From Hippea jasoniae (GTDB lineage Bacteria; Campylobacterota_A; Desulfurellia; Desulfurellales; Hippeaceae), in assembly GCF_000744435.1 (NCBI RefSeq), contig NZ_JQLX01000014.1, positions 1 through 64,000 on the forward strand: DNA of 64,000 nt, in the 5' to 3' direction. This document shows, piece after piece, positions 8,400 to 17,437 of this stretch (the stretch's first letter is position 1; each line of letters opens with the position of its first letter). Below the pieces are notes generated by a model. The model ran no database searches. It was not told the origin of the DNA and saw only the letters and a list, made by a program, of their open reading frames with translations. The position numbers were made by a program, and so were the translations under genes.

Positions 8400-9431
8400 A
8401 TGCCAGCTAAAACTCCAGGTCAAATACAGTCTATAGATGATTTAACGCCTCATCAGAAGGCAGCGATTTTAACGATTGTTTTGGGTGATGATCTATCGCC
8501 AAAGGTATTGGCTTATCTGCCTAAACAGGATATAGAGGCTATATCAAAAGAGATAGCCTTTATGAAAACCGTTGATCCCAAAATCATCAGAGATGTTGTG
8601 GATGAGTTTTACAAAATGCTCAAGGCAAAAGAGTTTATGAGTGTTGGAGGCCTTGAGTATGCAAAAGAAATACTTGTTAAAACACTGGGTCCAGAGGAAG
8701 CTCAAAGAATTATCGATAAACTGATAAAGATGATGGAGTCAAGCTACGGCTTTGATTATCTTGAAAACATAGACCCCAAACAGCTTGTAAAATTTATTCA
8801 AAGCGAGCATCCTCAAACCATAGCAATAATCCTTGCACACCTTGATCAGTCAACAGCAGCTGAGGTATTGAGTTTACTGCCAAAAGAGATTCAGGCCGAT
8901 GTAACATTAAGGATGGCTTCACTTGAAAATGTTTCACCAACTGTTATAAAGCATGTTTCTGAAATATTGCAAACAAAACTCGAAAGTGTTAGCGGCTCAA
9001 ATATTGAGCTTGGTGGTGTTAGAAAGGTTTCTGAGATTATAAACAGAATGGGAAGAGTTGAATCCAAAGCCTTAATCGATGCAATTGCAGAGCATAATCC
9101 AGATCTTGCAAGTCAGATCAGAGATATGATGTTTGTATTTGAAGATATTATCAAGCTTAGCGATCAGGATATTCAGGAACTGCTCAAACATGTTGACAAA
9201 AAAGACCTTATTCTGGCGCTTAAGGGTGCATCGGATGACCTAAAAGATAAATTCTTTAAAAACATGTCCTCAAGGGCTGCAGAGACGCTTAAAGAAGAAC
9301 TTGAGTTTCTTGGTGCTGTTAAGGTTAAGGATGTGGAGCGTGCACAGAAGGTTATTGTTGATATCGTAAGAAAACTTGACGAAGAAGGTGTAATTTCAAT
9401 CGGCGGTGGCGGAGAAGAGGTAGTGGTTTAA
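8400..9431 (+). CDS. fliG: Flagellar motor switch protein FliG
   Basis: 343-residue rotor protein of the C-ring. The middle domain contains the EHPQTIAIILAHL signature (about residues 140-152), and the C-terminal motor domain contains the FVFEDIIKLSDQDIQELL segment with the charged residues that meet the stator. N-terminal domain binds FliF. Begins 4 bases after the fliF stop and ends in an overlap with fliH. Confidence 0.97.
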   Translation: MPAKTPGQIQSIDDLTPHQKAAILTIVLGDDLSPKVLAYLPKQDIEAISKEIAFMKTVDPKIIRDVVDEFYKMLKAKEFMSVGGLEYAKEILVKTLGPEEAQRIIDKLIKMMESSYGFDYLENIDPKQLVKFIQSEHPQTIAIILAHLDQSTAAEVLSLLPKEIQADVTLRMASLENVSPTVIKHVSEILQTKLESVSGSNIELGGVRKVSEIINRMGRVESKALIDAIAEHNPDLASQIRDMMFVFEDIIKLSDQDIQELLKHVDKKDLILALKGASDDLKDKFFKNMSSRAAETLKEELEFLGAVKVKDVERAQKVIVDIVRKLDEEGVISIGGGGEEVVV

Positions 9432-10192
9432 TGACGATTGAGGTTAAGGAGTTTGATTATCCAGATTTTGATAGTGAGTTTGAAAGCTTAGAGGTTGAGA
9501 AAAGTAACAACACAGAAAATACACAGTCTAACATAAATCAACCCTCTAACAATAATACTCAGTCAGTTGATAACAACCAAGGAAATAATCAAGGTGAAAA
9601 TTTTGTTTTAGATAAAGAAACGATAAAAAAAGAGCTTGAGGCCATTATTGAAACAACAAAAACCGAAGCTTTAAAACAGGCTGAGCTTATAAAACAGCAG
9701 GCAAAAAAAGAAGGTTTTGAGCTTGGCTACAAAGAGGGCTACCAGAAGGGTTTAAACGATTCGAAGGGAATTTTTGATAAAACAATTGCAGAATACACGC
9801 AGAAGATGCAGGAGGCTATAGGCAAGCTTATCCATACAGCCAATGAGATTTCAAAGAAGTATGAGGAGCTTGAAAATGCTGCAGTTGAGATGGTGCTTGA
9901 TATAGCAAAGAAAGTAATCTTGAAGGAGTTAAGCGAAGATAGGGATGTGATTAAGAATATGGTTAAAGAGGCAATTGGATTGTCTGATTCTTCCAGGCTA
10001 AAGATTAAGCTTAATCCTGAAGATGCAAAAGCGCTTGGCGATATTGGTATTAACTCAAAAGAGATTGAAGTTGTAGAAGACGGCTCGCTTAAGAAGGGCT
10101 CTTTGATTATTGAGGAAGACAACGGTAATGTTATCGATGCAAGTGTGGATACAAAACTCAAGCAGATAAAAGAATCGATAGTCAATGAGTAA
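9431..10192 (+). CDS. fliH: Flagellar export stator protein FliH
   Basis: 253 residues. N-terminal 55 residues are low-complexity, rich in Asn, Gln and Ser; then a long coiled coil (about 65-150) with the GYKEGYQKGLNDSK-type segment containing spaced glycines as in FliH; then the conserved C-terminal FliI-binding domain (VLDIAKKVILKEL). FliH regulates the export ATPase FliI. The start overlaps the fliG stop; the end overlaps fliI by 8 bases. Confidence 0.88.
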   Translation: MTIEVKEFDYPDFDSEFESLEVEKSNNTENTQSNINQPSNNNTQSVDNNQGNNQGENFVLDKETIKKELEAIIETTKTEALKQAELIKQQAKKEGFELGYKEGYQKGLNDSKGIFDKTIAEYTQKMQEAIGKLIHTANEISKKYEELENAAVEMVLDIAKKVILKELSEDRDVIKNMVKEAIGLSDSSRLKIKLNPEDAKALGDIGINSKEIEVVEDGSLKKGSLIIEEDNGNVIDASVDTKLKQIKESIVNE

Positions 10193-11489
10193 GATTCTGA
10201 AGCTAAAAGAGGTTATAAACAACTCAAATCTGGTTGTTACATACGGTCGTATAAAGAAGGTAGCCGGTTTAACGATTAAGTCTTCTGGACCAAAAAATGT
10301 AAAGATTGCCGATGTATGTAAAATAGATACAGATGAGGGATGGATCGATAGCGAGGTTGTTGGTTTTGATGAGGACGGTGTAATTTTGATGCCTTTAGGT
10401 GTTTTGGATGGGATCAGGGCAGGCAGCCTTGTGAAGTCTCAGGGCAGTGGTTTAAGTGTTCCTGTATCGGATAAACTTTTAGGCAGGGTTGTTAACGCTT
10501 TAGGTAAACCGATAGACTTTAAAGGCTCAATACCTGTCGAGGACTATTATCCTGTTTATCCAAAGCCCGTATCGGCTTTAAAGAGGGAAATTATAAAAGA
10601 ACCGATAAGCGTTGGTGTTAAAGCGATAGATGGTTTGCTTACCATAGGAAAGGGTCAAAGAATCGGGATTTTTGCAGGAAGCGGCGTGGGTAAAAGCACA
10701 TTGATGGGTATGATTGCAAGAAACAGCTCAGCCGATGTTAATGTTATTGCTCTGATCGGTGAAAGGGGCAGAGAGGTCAGAGAATTTATAGAACGGGATT
10801 TGAAGGAAGAGGGATTAAAACGCAGCGTTGTTGTAGTGGCTACAAGCGATGAGGCGCCACTTTTAAGAAGAGAGGGAGCATTTGTGGCTACGGCAATTGC
10901 TGAGTTTTTTAAAGATAAGGGGTTGGATGTAATGCTTATGATGGATTCTGTAACCCGTTTTGCTATGGCTCAAAGGGAAATCGGTCTTGCCATTGGTGAG
11001 CCACCCACGACAAAGGGTTATACGCCATCTGTATTCAGCCTTCTGCCACGCCTTTTGGAAAGGGCAGGGAATTTTGAGAAAGGTTCAATTACAGCTATTT
11101 ACACGGTTTTGGTGGATGGTGATGACTTGATGGAGCCTATAGCAGATGCCAGCCGCTCAATTCTTGATGGGCATATCGTGTTATCCCGCAAGATAGCTGA
11201 AAGGGGCAGGTATCCTGCTATAGATGTTTTAAAAAGTATTTCCCGTTTGATGAGCTCTATTACAGATGAAAAACACAAACAGCTTGCATCAAGGATCAGG
11301 AAGGTTTTATCCGTTTACAGTGAGGCTGAAGATTTGATAAATATCGGTGCTTATGTTAAGGGTAGCAATAAAGATATCGATGAGGCGATTGAATATATAG
11401 AAAAGGTTGAGGCTTTTTTGGCTCAGAATGTTGATGAATCTTTTTCATTAAGTGATTCTATTAAACTTATGGAGTCGATTTTTAGCTGA
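10185..11489 (+). CDS. fliI: Flagellum-specific export ATPase FliI
   Basis: 434-residue ATPase of the type III export apparatus, related to F1-beta. Walker A GSGVGKST near residues 166-173, Walker B LMMDSVTRFAMAQRE near 246-260, and the family segment GEPPTTKGYTPSVFS. The N-terminal beta-barrel domain and C-terminal helical domain are of normal length. Its hexamer is completed by FliH and FliJ, both adjacent. Confidence 0.97.
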   Translation: MSKILKLKEVINNSNLVVTYGRIKKVAGLTIKSSGPKNVKIADVCKIDTDEGWIDSEVVGFDEDGVILMPLGVLDGIRAGSLVKSQGSGLSVPVSDKLLGRVVNALGKPIDFKGSIPVEDYYPVYPKPVSALKREIIKEPISVGVKAIDGLLTIGKGQRIGIFAGSGVGKSTLMGMIARNSSADVNVIALIGERGREVREFIERDLKEEGLKRSVVVVATSDEAPLLRREGAFVATAIAEFFKDKGLDVMLMMDSVTRFAMAQREIGLAIGEPPTTKGYTPSVFSLLPRLLERAGNFEKGSITAIYTVLVDGDDLMEPIADASRSILDGHIVLSRKIAERGRYPAIDVLKSISRLMSSITDEKHKQLASRIRKVLSVYSEAEDLINIGAYVKGSNKDIDEAIEYIEKVEAFLAQNVDESFSLSDSIKLMESIFS

Positions 11490-11941
11490 TGTTTAAATAC
11501 AGATTTGAGCGGTTGTTGAAGATAAAAACTCAGCTTTTGGATAAAAAAAGGCTTGAAATTGCAGCTTTAGTCAAGCAGATTAACGAAACAAATAATGAGA
11601 TTGAAGAAAAAAAGAAAGAAAACGGTTTAAGGAGAAAGAAGATAGACAATCTATTAAGGGAAGAAAAACCCGATAGAAACTGGATTTTATTTTTGAGTGA
11701 GAATATAGAAAAGACAGATGAGGCAATTAGAAATTTAAAGATAAAAAAAAGGCAGCTGACAGAGGAAAAACAAAAGTTGATTGGTGAGGCTCAAGAGCTT
11801 TTGAAGGAAAAGAAAAAACTTGAGCGTCTCAAGGAAAAGGAATTTGAAAACTATAGAGTTGAGAATTTAAGAAAAGAGGCGAGGTTTTTGGATGAAATTG
11901 CGTCTATTAAAATTGCTCGCACTATCTCTCGTTCTCAGTAG
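11489..11941 (+). CDS. fliJ: Flagellar export protein FliJ
   Basis: 150 residues, almost entirely a charged coiled coil, as expected for the FliJ stalk that sits in the FliI hexamer. The N-terminus FKYRFERLLKIKTQL is the family signature. Start overlaps the fliI stop by one base. The last 50 bases overlap motE in another frame. Confidence 0.88.
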   Translation: MFKYRFERLLKIKTQLLDKKRLEIAALVKQINETNNEIEEKKKENGLRRKKIDNLLREEKPDRNWILFLSENIEKTDEAIRNLKIKKRQLTEEKQKLIGEAQELLKEKKKLERLKEKEFENYRVENLRKEARFLDEIASIKIARTISRSQ

Positions 11942-12467
11942 CCTGATAGTTGCACCATCATTTGCACAAAATAAACAAACCTTATCGGCTGTTGTTGAGA
12001 AAATTAATGAATTAAAGAATCTTGAAAACACAATCAACGCCAAGATCGCCAAACTTGAAAAACTTAAAAAACAGCTTGATGATGAGAAAAAGCAGCTTGA
12101 AAAGATGAAAAAGGATGTTGATGAATATGTAAAAAAGAGAAAGAAAGAAGCAGATGACTATTATGCAAAGGTTCAAAAAGAGGTGAATGATTTTTTAGCC
12201 AAAAAACAGAAACAGCTTGAGGATTTGCAAAAGCAAATAGCAACAGAGAAGATTAAAAAGTTAGCGGCAATCTATTCAAATGCAAAGCCGCAGGCTGCTG
12301 CCATGGCACTATCAAAGATGGATGAAGATGTTGCAGCCGAGATTTTAGTTTTTATGCAGGCAAGAAAAGCTGGTGCAATCATATCAAAGATGCAGCCGCA
12401 GAAAGCGGCAAGCATCTTTCAAAAATATCTAATTAAAAAGGATAATCTCTCGATTAGTAAGCAATAA
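11892..12467 (+). CDS. motE: MotE-like periplasmic flagellar protein
   Basis: 191 residues: signal peptide or anchor (about 5-25, LLKLLALSLVLSSLIVAPSFA), a long periplasmic coiled coil (about 30-120) and a C-terminal MgtE_N-like domain (SKMDEDVAAEILVFMQARKAGAIISKM). This is the architecture of MotE, a chaperone-like partner of stator protein MotC/MotB, and the gene commonly follows fliJ. ATG at 11892 has GAGGCGAGG upstream, even though it lies inside fliJ. Its 3' end overlaps the convergent livK-like gene by 14 bases. Confidence 0.8.
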   Translation: MKLRLLKLLALSLVLSSLIVAPSFAQNKQTLSAVVEKINELKNLENTINAKIAKLEKLKKQLDDEKKQLEKMKKDVDEYVKKRKKEADDYYAKVQKEVNDFLAKKQKQLEDLQKQIATEKIKKLAAIYSNAKPQAAAMALSKMDEDVAAEILVFMQARKAGAIISKMQPQKAASIFQKYLIKKDNLSISKQ

Positions 12468-13584
12468 GCTTCCAGTTTCCGTTTTTTATCTCAACTATAC
12501 AGAAATCGCTTGGGTCAAGCCCTGCATGGTTGTCTTTTGAATAAGTAAAAATACCTGTTATACCCACAAAATTTTTGATATGTTCAAGTTGATCTCGAAT
12601 CTGGGATGGTGTTTTTGCTTCGTTCTTTAATGCAATAATAATCATATGGATTGCATCGTAGGCGTGTCCACCAAATGTTGAAACAGGTCCAAATTTCGAT
12701 TGATAATCCTTTTTGTATGCAAGAAGCACTGCCCTTTGAGGGTCGTTTTTTGGTAGCTGTTCAGCCACAAGCAGCTTTCCGGCAGGTAGTTTTATTCCCT
12801 CTGCTGTATCGCCTGCAAGCTGAATAAATCTTTTCGATGCAACACCGTGGCTCATAAAAAGCGGTATTTTTATACCTAACTGTTTAACATTTTTGGCAAC
12901 AGAGGCTGGCCCTGGATTTGTGCCCCAGCATACAATAGCTTCAACCCCTTTTATGTTTTTTATTTTTATAAGCTGGGAAGTCATATTTGTATCGGTTGCA
13001 TTAAATGTTTCATCTGCAAGAATCTTTATGTTGTATTTTGATGCTAATTTTTTAAGCTCCTCTCTTCCGCTTTCACCAAAGCCGGTTTGAGCTGTGAGTA
13101 TTGCTATTCTGTGTATGTTATGGTCTGAAAAATAGCTGTATAATCTTTCAACGGCGAGACTATCAGATGGTGCAGTTTTAAAAACCCATTTTTTTGTAGG
13201 TGTTGTGATTTTATAGCTTGATGCCATAGATATAAGAGGAATCCTTGCTCTTTGAATAAGTGGAATAATTGCCAGTGTTGAGCCGCTTCTTGTTGGCCCG
13301 ATAATTGCTTTAACTCTATCTGAGTAGATAAGCTTTCTTGCCATCATAACCGTTGTAGCTGGCTGGCCCTTTGTATCGTAGATGATAAGCTTGATCTTTG
13401 TGCCGTTTACTCCACCCTTTTTGTTGATGTCGTTTACAATCATCTCAAGTGTGTTTTTCTCTGGCTGACCAAGAAAAGAGGTTGGACCTGTAATTGAGAC
13501 AAGTGCGCCGATTTTAATAACATCGGCAAATGCAGTTGATGCAATAAACAAAACCCCAACGATAATAAAAATAAACCTTTTCAT
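12454..13584 (-). CDS. Branched-chain amino-acid ABC transporter substrate-binding protein
   Basis: 376 residues with a cleavable signal peptide (MKRFIFIIVGVLFIASTAFA). The mature start DVIKIGALVSITGPTSFLGQ and the later NDINKKGGVNG segment are typical of the LivJ/LivK periplasmic binding-protein family. Ligand is probably a branched-chain or aromatic amino acid or related acid; the phenylacetate-CoA ligase and ACT protein upstream make an aromatic ligand attractive. No permease or ATPase follows: the next gene is convergent. Confidence 0.85.
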   Translation of the reverse strand: MKRFIFIIVGVLFIASTAFADVIKIGALVSITGPTSFLGQPEKNTLEMIVNDINKKGGVNGTKIKLIIYDTKGQPATTVMMARKLIYSDRVKAIIGPTRSGSTLAIIPLIQRARIPLISMASSYKITTPTKKWVFKTAPSDSLAVERLYSYFSDHNIHRIAILTAQTGFGESGREELKKLASKYNIKILADETFNATDTNMTSQLIKIKNIKGVEAIVCWGTNPGPASVAKNVKQLGIKIPLFMSHGVASKRFIQLAGDTAEGIKLPAGKLLVAEQLPKNDPQRAVLLAYKKDYQSKFGPVSTFGGHAYDAIHMIIIALKNEAKTPSQIRDQLEHIKNFVGITGIFTYSKDNHAGLDPSDFCIVEIKNGNWKLIAY

Positions 13585-13606
13585 AAACTCCTCCCCCCAA
13601 TCTTTG

Positions 13607-14041
13607 TTATATTTCTCTGATTTCTTCCTGTGTTAGAGTTTTTATGTTGTTTTGTTCAAGAATCTTTTCGGCACTTTCTAAATCTGAGAATTTAAACACC
13701 ATTACAGCTTTTCCCTCTATTGGAGATGCAAAGCCATACATATACTCGATATTTATCTGATTGTCAGCAAGCGTCCTTAAAATAGAGGCCAGTGCACCCG
13801 GTTTATCATCAATCATGCAGGCTATAATGTTTGTTTCGCTTATAGTGAAGCCGTTTTCTTTTAATACCTTTATCGCCTCATCTGTGCCTTTTACAACCAA
13901 TCTTACAATTCCAAAGTCGCTTGAATCTGCTAAAGAGAGGGCTTTAATGTTTATGTTGTTTTTACCCAAAAGGTCAACCACCTCAAGCAACCTGCCGGGT
14001 CTGTTTTCTACAAAAACCGATATCTGTCTTATCCTTTTCAT
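13607..14041 (-). CDS. Tandem ACT-domain protein
   Basis: 144 residues made of two ACT domains (about 1-68 and 70-140). The first begins ISVFVENRPGRLLEVVDLL and the second IIACMIDDKPGALASILRTL, each with the Pro-Gly turn that binds amino-acid ligands. Such proteins regularly sit beside phenylacetate-CoA ligase genes, 9 bases away here, and probably sense an aromatic or branched amino acid. No catalytic domain is present. Confidence 0.9.
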   Translation of the reverse strand: MKRIRQISVFVENRPGRLLEVVDLLGKNNINIKALSLADSSDFGIVRLVVKGTDEAIKVLKENGFTISETNIIACMIDDKPGALASILRTLADNQINIEYMYGFASPIEGKAVMVFKFSDLESAEKILEQNNIKTLTQEEIREI

Positions 14042-14050
14042 TGTCTACTC

Positions 14051-15352
14051 CTAAATCTTTCTTTTATCTATGACCCTTTTTGCTTTACCTTCAAATCTTT
14101 GAAGGGTTTTTGGCTCAACAAGTGTGACCTTAACCGTAATGCCGTATAAATCTTTTATATCCTTTTCAATTCTTTCTTTGAGTCTTTGTAGATGTTTAAT
14201 CTCATCGGAGAATAGTTTTTCGCTAACCTCAACCTTTACCTCAAGCGTATCTAAATTGTTAACCCTATCCACAATCAGTTGATAATGTGGCTCAACACCT
14301 TCTGTTTCCATAAGCAGCGATTCTATCTGGCTTGGGAAGATGTTTACGCCTCTGATGATAAGCATATCGTCGCTTCGGCCTTTAATTCTTTCAATTCTTC
14401 TGTGGGTTCTGCCGCATTTGCACGGTTCTTTGATTATGCGAGTTATATCCCTCGTTCTGTATCTGATAAGGGGCATTGCTTCTTTAGATATGGTTGTTAT
14501 GACAAGCTCGCCTTCCTCTCCGTCCTTTAAAACTTCACCGGTTTCTGGGTCGATAATCTCCGGTATAAATGCATCCTCCCAGATGTGAAGGCCATTTTTT
14601 GCCTCTATGCATTCTATTGCTACCCCGGGTCCCATTATTTCGCTTAAACCGTAAATATCTAATGCATCTATACCCAGTTTCTCCTCGATGTTTTTTCTCA
14701 TCTCATCGCTCCAGGGTTCAGCTCCTAAAATACCAACCCTGAGCTTTAACTCATCCCTTTTAATACCCATCTCTTTAAGGGTTTCTGCAAGATAGAGTGT
14801 ATATGATGGTGTTGCTGTTAATACCGTGGAGCCAAAATCTTTCATTATCAATATCTGTTTTTTGGTGTTGCCCCCAGAGATAGGAATCACAGTTGCACCC
14901 AATGCCTCCCCACCGTAGTGAGCTCCAAGTCCACCTGTAAAAAGCCCGTATCCATAGGCATTCTGAATTACATCGCCTTTTCCTACTCCACATGCAGCCA
15001 GCGAGCGAGCCATTAAATTCGACCAGGTCTGGATATCCCTTTTTGAATAACCCACAACAGTTGGTTTGCCTGTTGTTCCGCTTGAGGCATGAACTCTCAC
15101 AACCTGCTCAAGAGGAAGCGTAAAAAGCCCAAACGGATAGTTATCTCTTAAGTCCTGCTTTGTTGTGAATGGTAACCTTTTTAAATCATCAAGACTTTTG
15201 ATGTCATCAGGCTTAACCCCTGCCTCGTCAAACTTTTTCTTATAAAACGGCACAAGGTTGTAAACCCGCTCAACAGTGTGTTGTAGCCTTTTTAGCTGCA
15301 GTGCCTCAAGGGCCTCCCTTGGTAAGGTTTCCAGTTCGTCATCATAAATCAT
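14051..15352 (-). CDS. paaK: Phenylacetate-CoA ligase
   Basis: 433-residue adenylate-forming enzyme that converts phenylacetate (or an aryl acetate) with ATP and CoA to the thioester. Motifs: [15 protein letters not shown] (P-loop-like, near residues 90-104), [13 protein letters not shown] (near 235-247) and YRTRDITR (near 300). Length is that of the family. With the ACT protein and binding protein it suggests uptake and anaerobic use of aromatic amino acids. Start overlaps nothing; the glutaredoxin gene ends 8 bases upstream. Confidence 0.92.
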   Translation of the reverse strand: MIYDDELETLPREALEALQLKRLQHTVERVYNLVPFYKKKFDEAGVKPDDIKSLDDLKRLPFTTKQDLRDNYPFGLFTLPLEQVVRVHASSGTTGKPTVVGYSKRDIQTWSNLMARSLAACGVGKGDVIQNAYGYGLFTGGLGAHYGGEALGATVIPISGGNTKKQILIMKDFGSTVLTATPSYTLYLAETLKEMGIKRDELKLRVGILGAEPWSDEMRKNIEEKLGIDALDIYGLSEIMGPGVAIECIEAKNGLHIWEDAFIPEIIDPETGEVLKDGEEGELVITTISKEAMPLIRYRTRDITRIIKEPCKCGRTHRRIERIKGRSDDMLIIRGVNIFPSQIESLLMETEGVEPHYQLIVDRVNNLDTLEVKVEVSEKLFSDEIKHLQRLKERIEKDIKDLYGITVKVTLVEPKTLQRFEGKAKRVIDKRKI

Positions 15353-15360
15353 ACTTCACC

Positions 15361-15618
15361 TCACAACCCCAGATATTTATCGATTTTTACCTTATCAAAG
15401 CCCACCACTGCTTTTGAGCCTATCAATACAACGGGCACGCCTGTCTGACCGGTGCGTCTAACCATATCCTCTGCTGCTTTTCTATCCCTTGAAACATCGA
15501 CATCTTTAAATCTGATACCGTTTTGTTTAAGGTATGCCTTGACCCTGTTGCACCATGGGCAGCTTGGTGTTGAAAATACTATAACTCTGGGTTGTTTCTT
15601 TGGTTTCTTTTCAGCCAT
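15361..15618 (-). CDS. Glutaredoxin-family protein
   Basis: 85 residues. Thioredoxin fold with the redox motif CPWC near residues 20-23, the cis-Pro segment TGVPVVLIG and the C-terminal VVGFDKVKIDKYL. A lysine-rich N-terminal extension (AEKKPKKQP) precedes the fold. I choose the ATG at 15618, which has GGAGG 5 bases upstream; an ATG at 15630 would add four residues. Of the NrdH/YruB-like small glutaredoxin type; its substrate is unknown. Confidence 0.88.
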   Translation of the reverse strand: MAEKKPKKQPRVIVFSTPSCPWCNRVKAYLKQNGIRFKDVDVSRDRKAAEDMVRRTGQTGVPVVLIGSKAVVGFDKVKIDKYLGL

Positions 15619-15683
15619 TTCCACCTCCATTAGTAGTTTTTTTCGGTTGTGATATTAAGCAAGCTTTTGTTTTTGTCAATAAT

Positions 15684-17195
15684 CTAAAGAAAGAGTCTGC
15701 AGGCAATATTTGTTGTCTGATGCGTATAATCATATCCTATTTTGTTTAGAAATACTTCAAACTCAGCCCTTTCGTTTTGCGGAATCTCAAAACCTATAAA
15801 CACCCTGCCAAACTCTCCGCCGTGTCTTCTGTAGTGGAATGTTGTTATGTTCCATTGTTCCTTCATATTACTCAAAAATCTCATCAATGCGCCTGCTTTT
15901 TCTGGGAATTTAAAGTCATAAAAAATCTCGTTTTCTACGATGGGGCATTTGCCACCAATCATGTATCGTATATGGTCTTTTATAAGTTCGTTGTGTGTGA
16001 CATCCATGGCATAATATCCTTCTTTTCTCATTCTTTCTAATATTTCCTGGTTTTCCTTTTCATAATCCATTGTCAATCCAACAAGTATGTATGCCTCATT
16101 TCTGCTTGAAAGTCTATAGTGAAACTCCGATACATTCTTATCTTGAATAACACGTTGGCAGAATTTTTTAAACTCACCGGGTTTTTCTGGAATCCTTACC
16201 GCATATAAACCTTCCTGTTTTTCGCCAATCACAGCTCTTTCTGCAACATAGCTTAGTCTATCAAAGTTCATATTTGCGCCGCTGTTGATTGCTATAAAAG
16301 TTTTTGATGTTATGTTGTGCTGTGAGATATATTTTTTGATACCTGCAACAGCTAAAGCCCCGGCTGGTTCTACAATATTGCGTGTATCGTAGTAAATGTC
16401 TTTTATTGCCGATGCTATCTCATCAACACTAACCAGAATAATGTCATCCACATACTGTTTTGTTTTTTCAAATGTTAAATCGCCCACTTCTTTGACTGCT
16501 ACACCATCTGCAAATATTCCAACTCTGTCCAATACAACCTTTTTATTATTCTTTATTGATAGATACATGGCGTTGCTCTCAATTGGCTCAACACCTATGA
16601 TTTTAATCTGTGGATAGATGTTTTTTATAAATGTTGCAATACCCGCAATCAATCCGCCACCACCGATTGGCACAAAAACGGCATAAACATCGTCTTTTGA
16701 TGCCTGTCTGATTATCTCATGGCCGATCGTTCCCTGTCCTGCTATGACAAATTCATCATCAAATGGGGGGATATAGGTCAGGTTTAGTTTATTTATCAGG
16801 GTTTTGCAGTGCTCATAAGCCTCTGAATAGTTGTCCCCTTTTAAAACAACTTCTGCTCCATGTCGTTTCACTGCATCTATTTTAATTTTTGGTGTTGTTT
16901 CTGGCATAACGATCGTTGCCTTTATACCTAAAACCTTTGAGGATAATGCCACACCCTGTGCGTGGTTGCCGGCACTTGCTGCTATCACACCGCATTTTTT
17001 TTCTTTATCTGACAGATTAACAATCTTATTGTATGCGCCCCTTATTTTAAATGAAAATACACTTTGCAGGTCTTCCCTTTTTAAAAGAATTCTGTTTGAA
17101 AGTTTTTTTGATAGATTTGGTGCAAAATCAAGCGGCGTTTCCTTTACTATATCATAAACCCTTGCCATAAGGATTAATTTAAATATCTCATCCAT
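15684..17195 (-). CDS. ilvA: Threonine ammonia-lyase (threonine dehydratase), long form
   Basis: 503 residues. PLP-dependent conversion of L-threonine to 2-oxobutanoate, the first step of isoleucine synthesis. The N-terminal catalytic half has the PLP-lysine segment SFKIRGAYNK (near 46-55), the GGGGLIAG phosphate-binding loop and AGNHAQG. The C-terminal half (about 325-500) has two regulatory ACT-like domains with EKPGEFKKF and EKAGALMRF, as in feedback-inhibited biosynthetic IlvA. Ribosome site GGGGGGAG at 17201-17208 directly follows the CCA end of tRNA-Ala. Confidence 0.93.
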   Translation of the reverse strand: MDEIFKLILMARVYDIVKETPLDFAPNLSKKLSNRILLKREDLQSVFSFKIRGAYNKIVNLSDKEKKCGVIAASAGNHAQGVALSSKVLGIKATIVMPETTPKIKIDAVKRHGAEVVLKGDNYSEAYEHCKTLINKLNLTYIPPFDDEFVIAGQGTIGHEIIRQASKDDVYAVFVPIGGGGLIAGIATFIKNIYPQIKIIGVEPIESNAMYLSIKNNKKVVLDRVGIFADGVAVKEVGDLTFEKTKQYVDDIILVSVDEIASAIKDIYYDTRNIVEPAGALAVAGIKKYISQHNITSKTFIAINSGANMNFDRLSYVAERAVIGEKQEGLYAVRIPEKPGEFKKFCQRVIQDKNVSEFHYRLSSRNEAYILVGLTMDYEKENQEILERMRKEGYYAMDVTHNELIKDHIRYMIGGKCPIVENEIFYDFKFPEKAGALMRFLSNMKEQWNITTFHYRRHGGEFGRVFIGFEIPQNERAEFEVFLNKIGYDYTHQTTNIACRLFL

Positions 17196-17213
17196 TTATA
17201 CTCCCCCCTCAAG

Positions 17214-17289
17214 TGGTGGACGGTAGGGGAGTCGAACCCCCGACCTCTACCGTGCGAAGGTAGCGCTCTCCCAACTGAGCTAACCGCCC
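17214..17289 (-). tRNA. tRNA-Ala (anticodon CGC)
   Basis: 76 bases including an encoded CCA. The 7-bp acceptor stem GGGCGGT/ACCGTCC contains the G3-U70 wobble that identifies alanine tRNA. The anticodon stem CTACC/GGTAG encloses loop TTCGCAC, giving anticodon CGC for codon GCG. The T-loop GGTTCGACTCC is normal. The gene ends 18 bases before the ilvA start, without room for another promoter, so the tRNA seems to be cut out of the leader of the ilvA transcript. Confidence 0.95.
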
Positions 17290-17301
17290 TTTAGAACTAT
17301 G

Positions 17302-17330
17302 ATATTAGGAAAACTTAGGCTTGATGTCAA
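17302..17330 (-). promoter_or_regulatory. Promoter of tRNA-Ala and the ilvA operon
   Basis: On the minus strand TTGACA (17330-17325), 17 bases, TAATAT (17307-17302): a near-consensus sigma-70 promoter. Expected start about 17295, 6 bases before the mature tRNA 5' end. Confidence 0.75.
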
Positions 17331-17372
17331 TTACTATAGTAGGGTAAAAGATTAAGCTAAATGATTTATTAA

Positions 17373-17401
17373 TTGACTTATTGCAGCTTGTGTGTTATTT
17401 T
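17373..17401 (+). promoter_or_regulatory. Promoter of the secreted-protein gene
   Basis: TTGACT (17373-17378), 17 bases, TATTTT (17396-17401). Expected start near 17408, then ribosome site AAGGAGG at 17424-17430. Divergent from the tRNA-Ala/ilvA promoter. Confidence 0.6.
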
Positions 17402-17437
17402 TGATAAAGAACTGAATTATTCTAAGGAGGTGTGTTG

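Noticed and set aside
9739..10185. 148-residue ORF antisense to fliH
   Set aside because: It is a Ser/Ile-rich shadow of the Asp/Glu/Lys-rich fliH coding frame, with no ribosome site.
12893..13090. Plus-strand ORF inside the binding-protein gene
   Set aside because: Shadow of a well-supported gene; no start signal.
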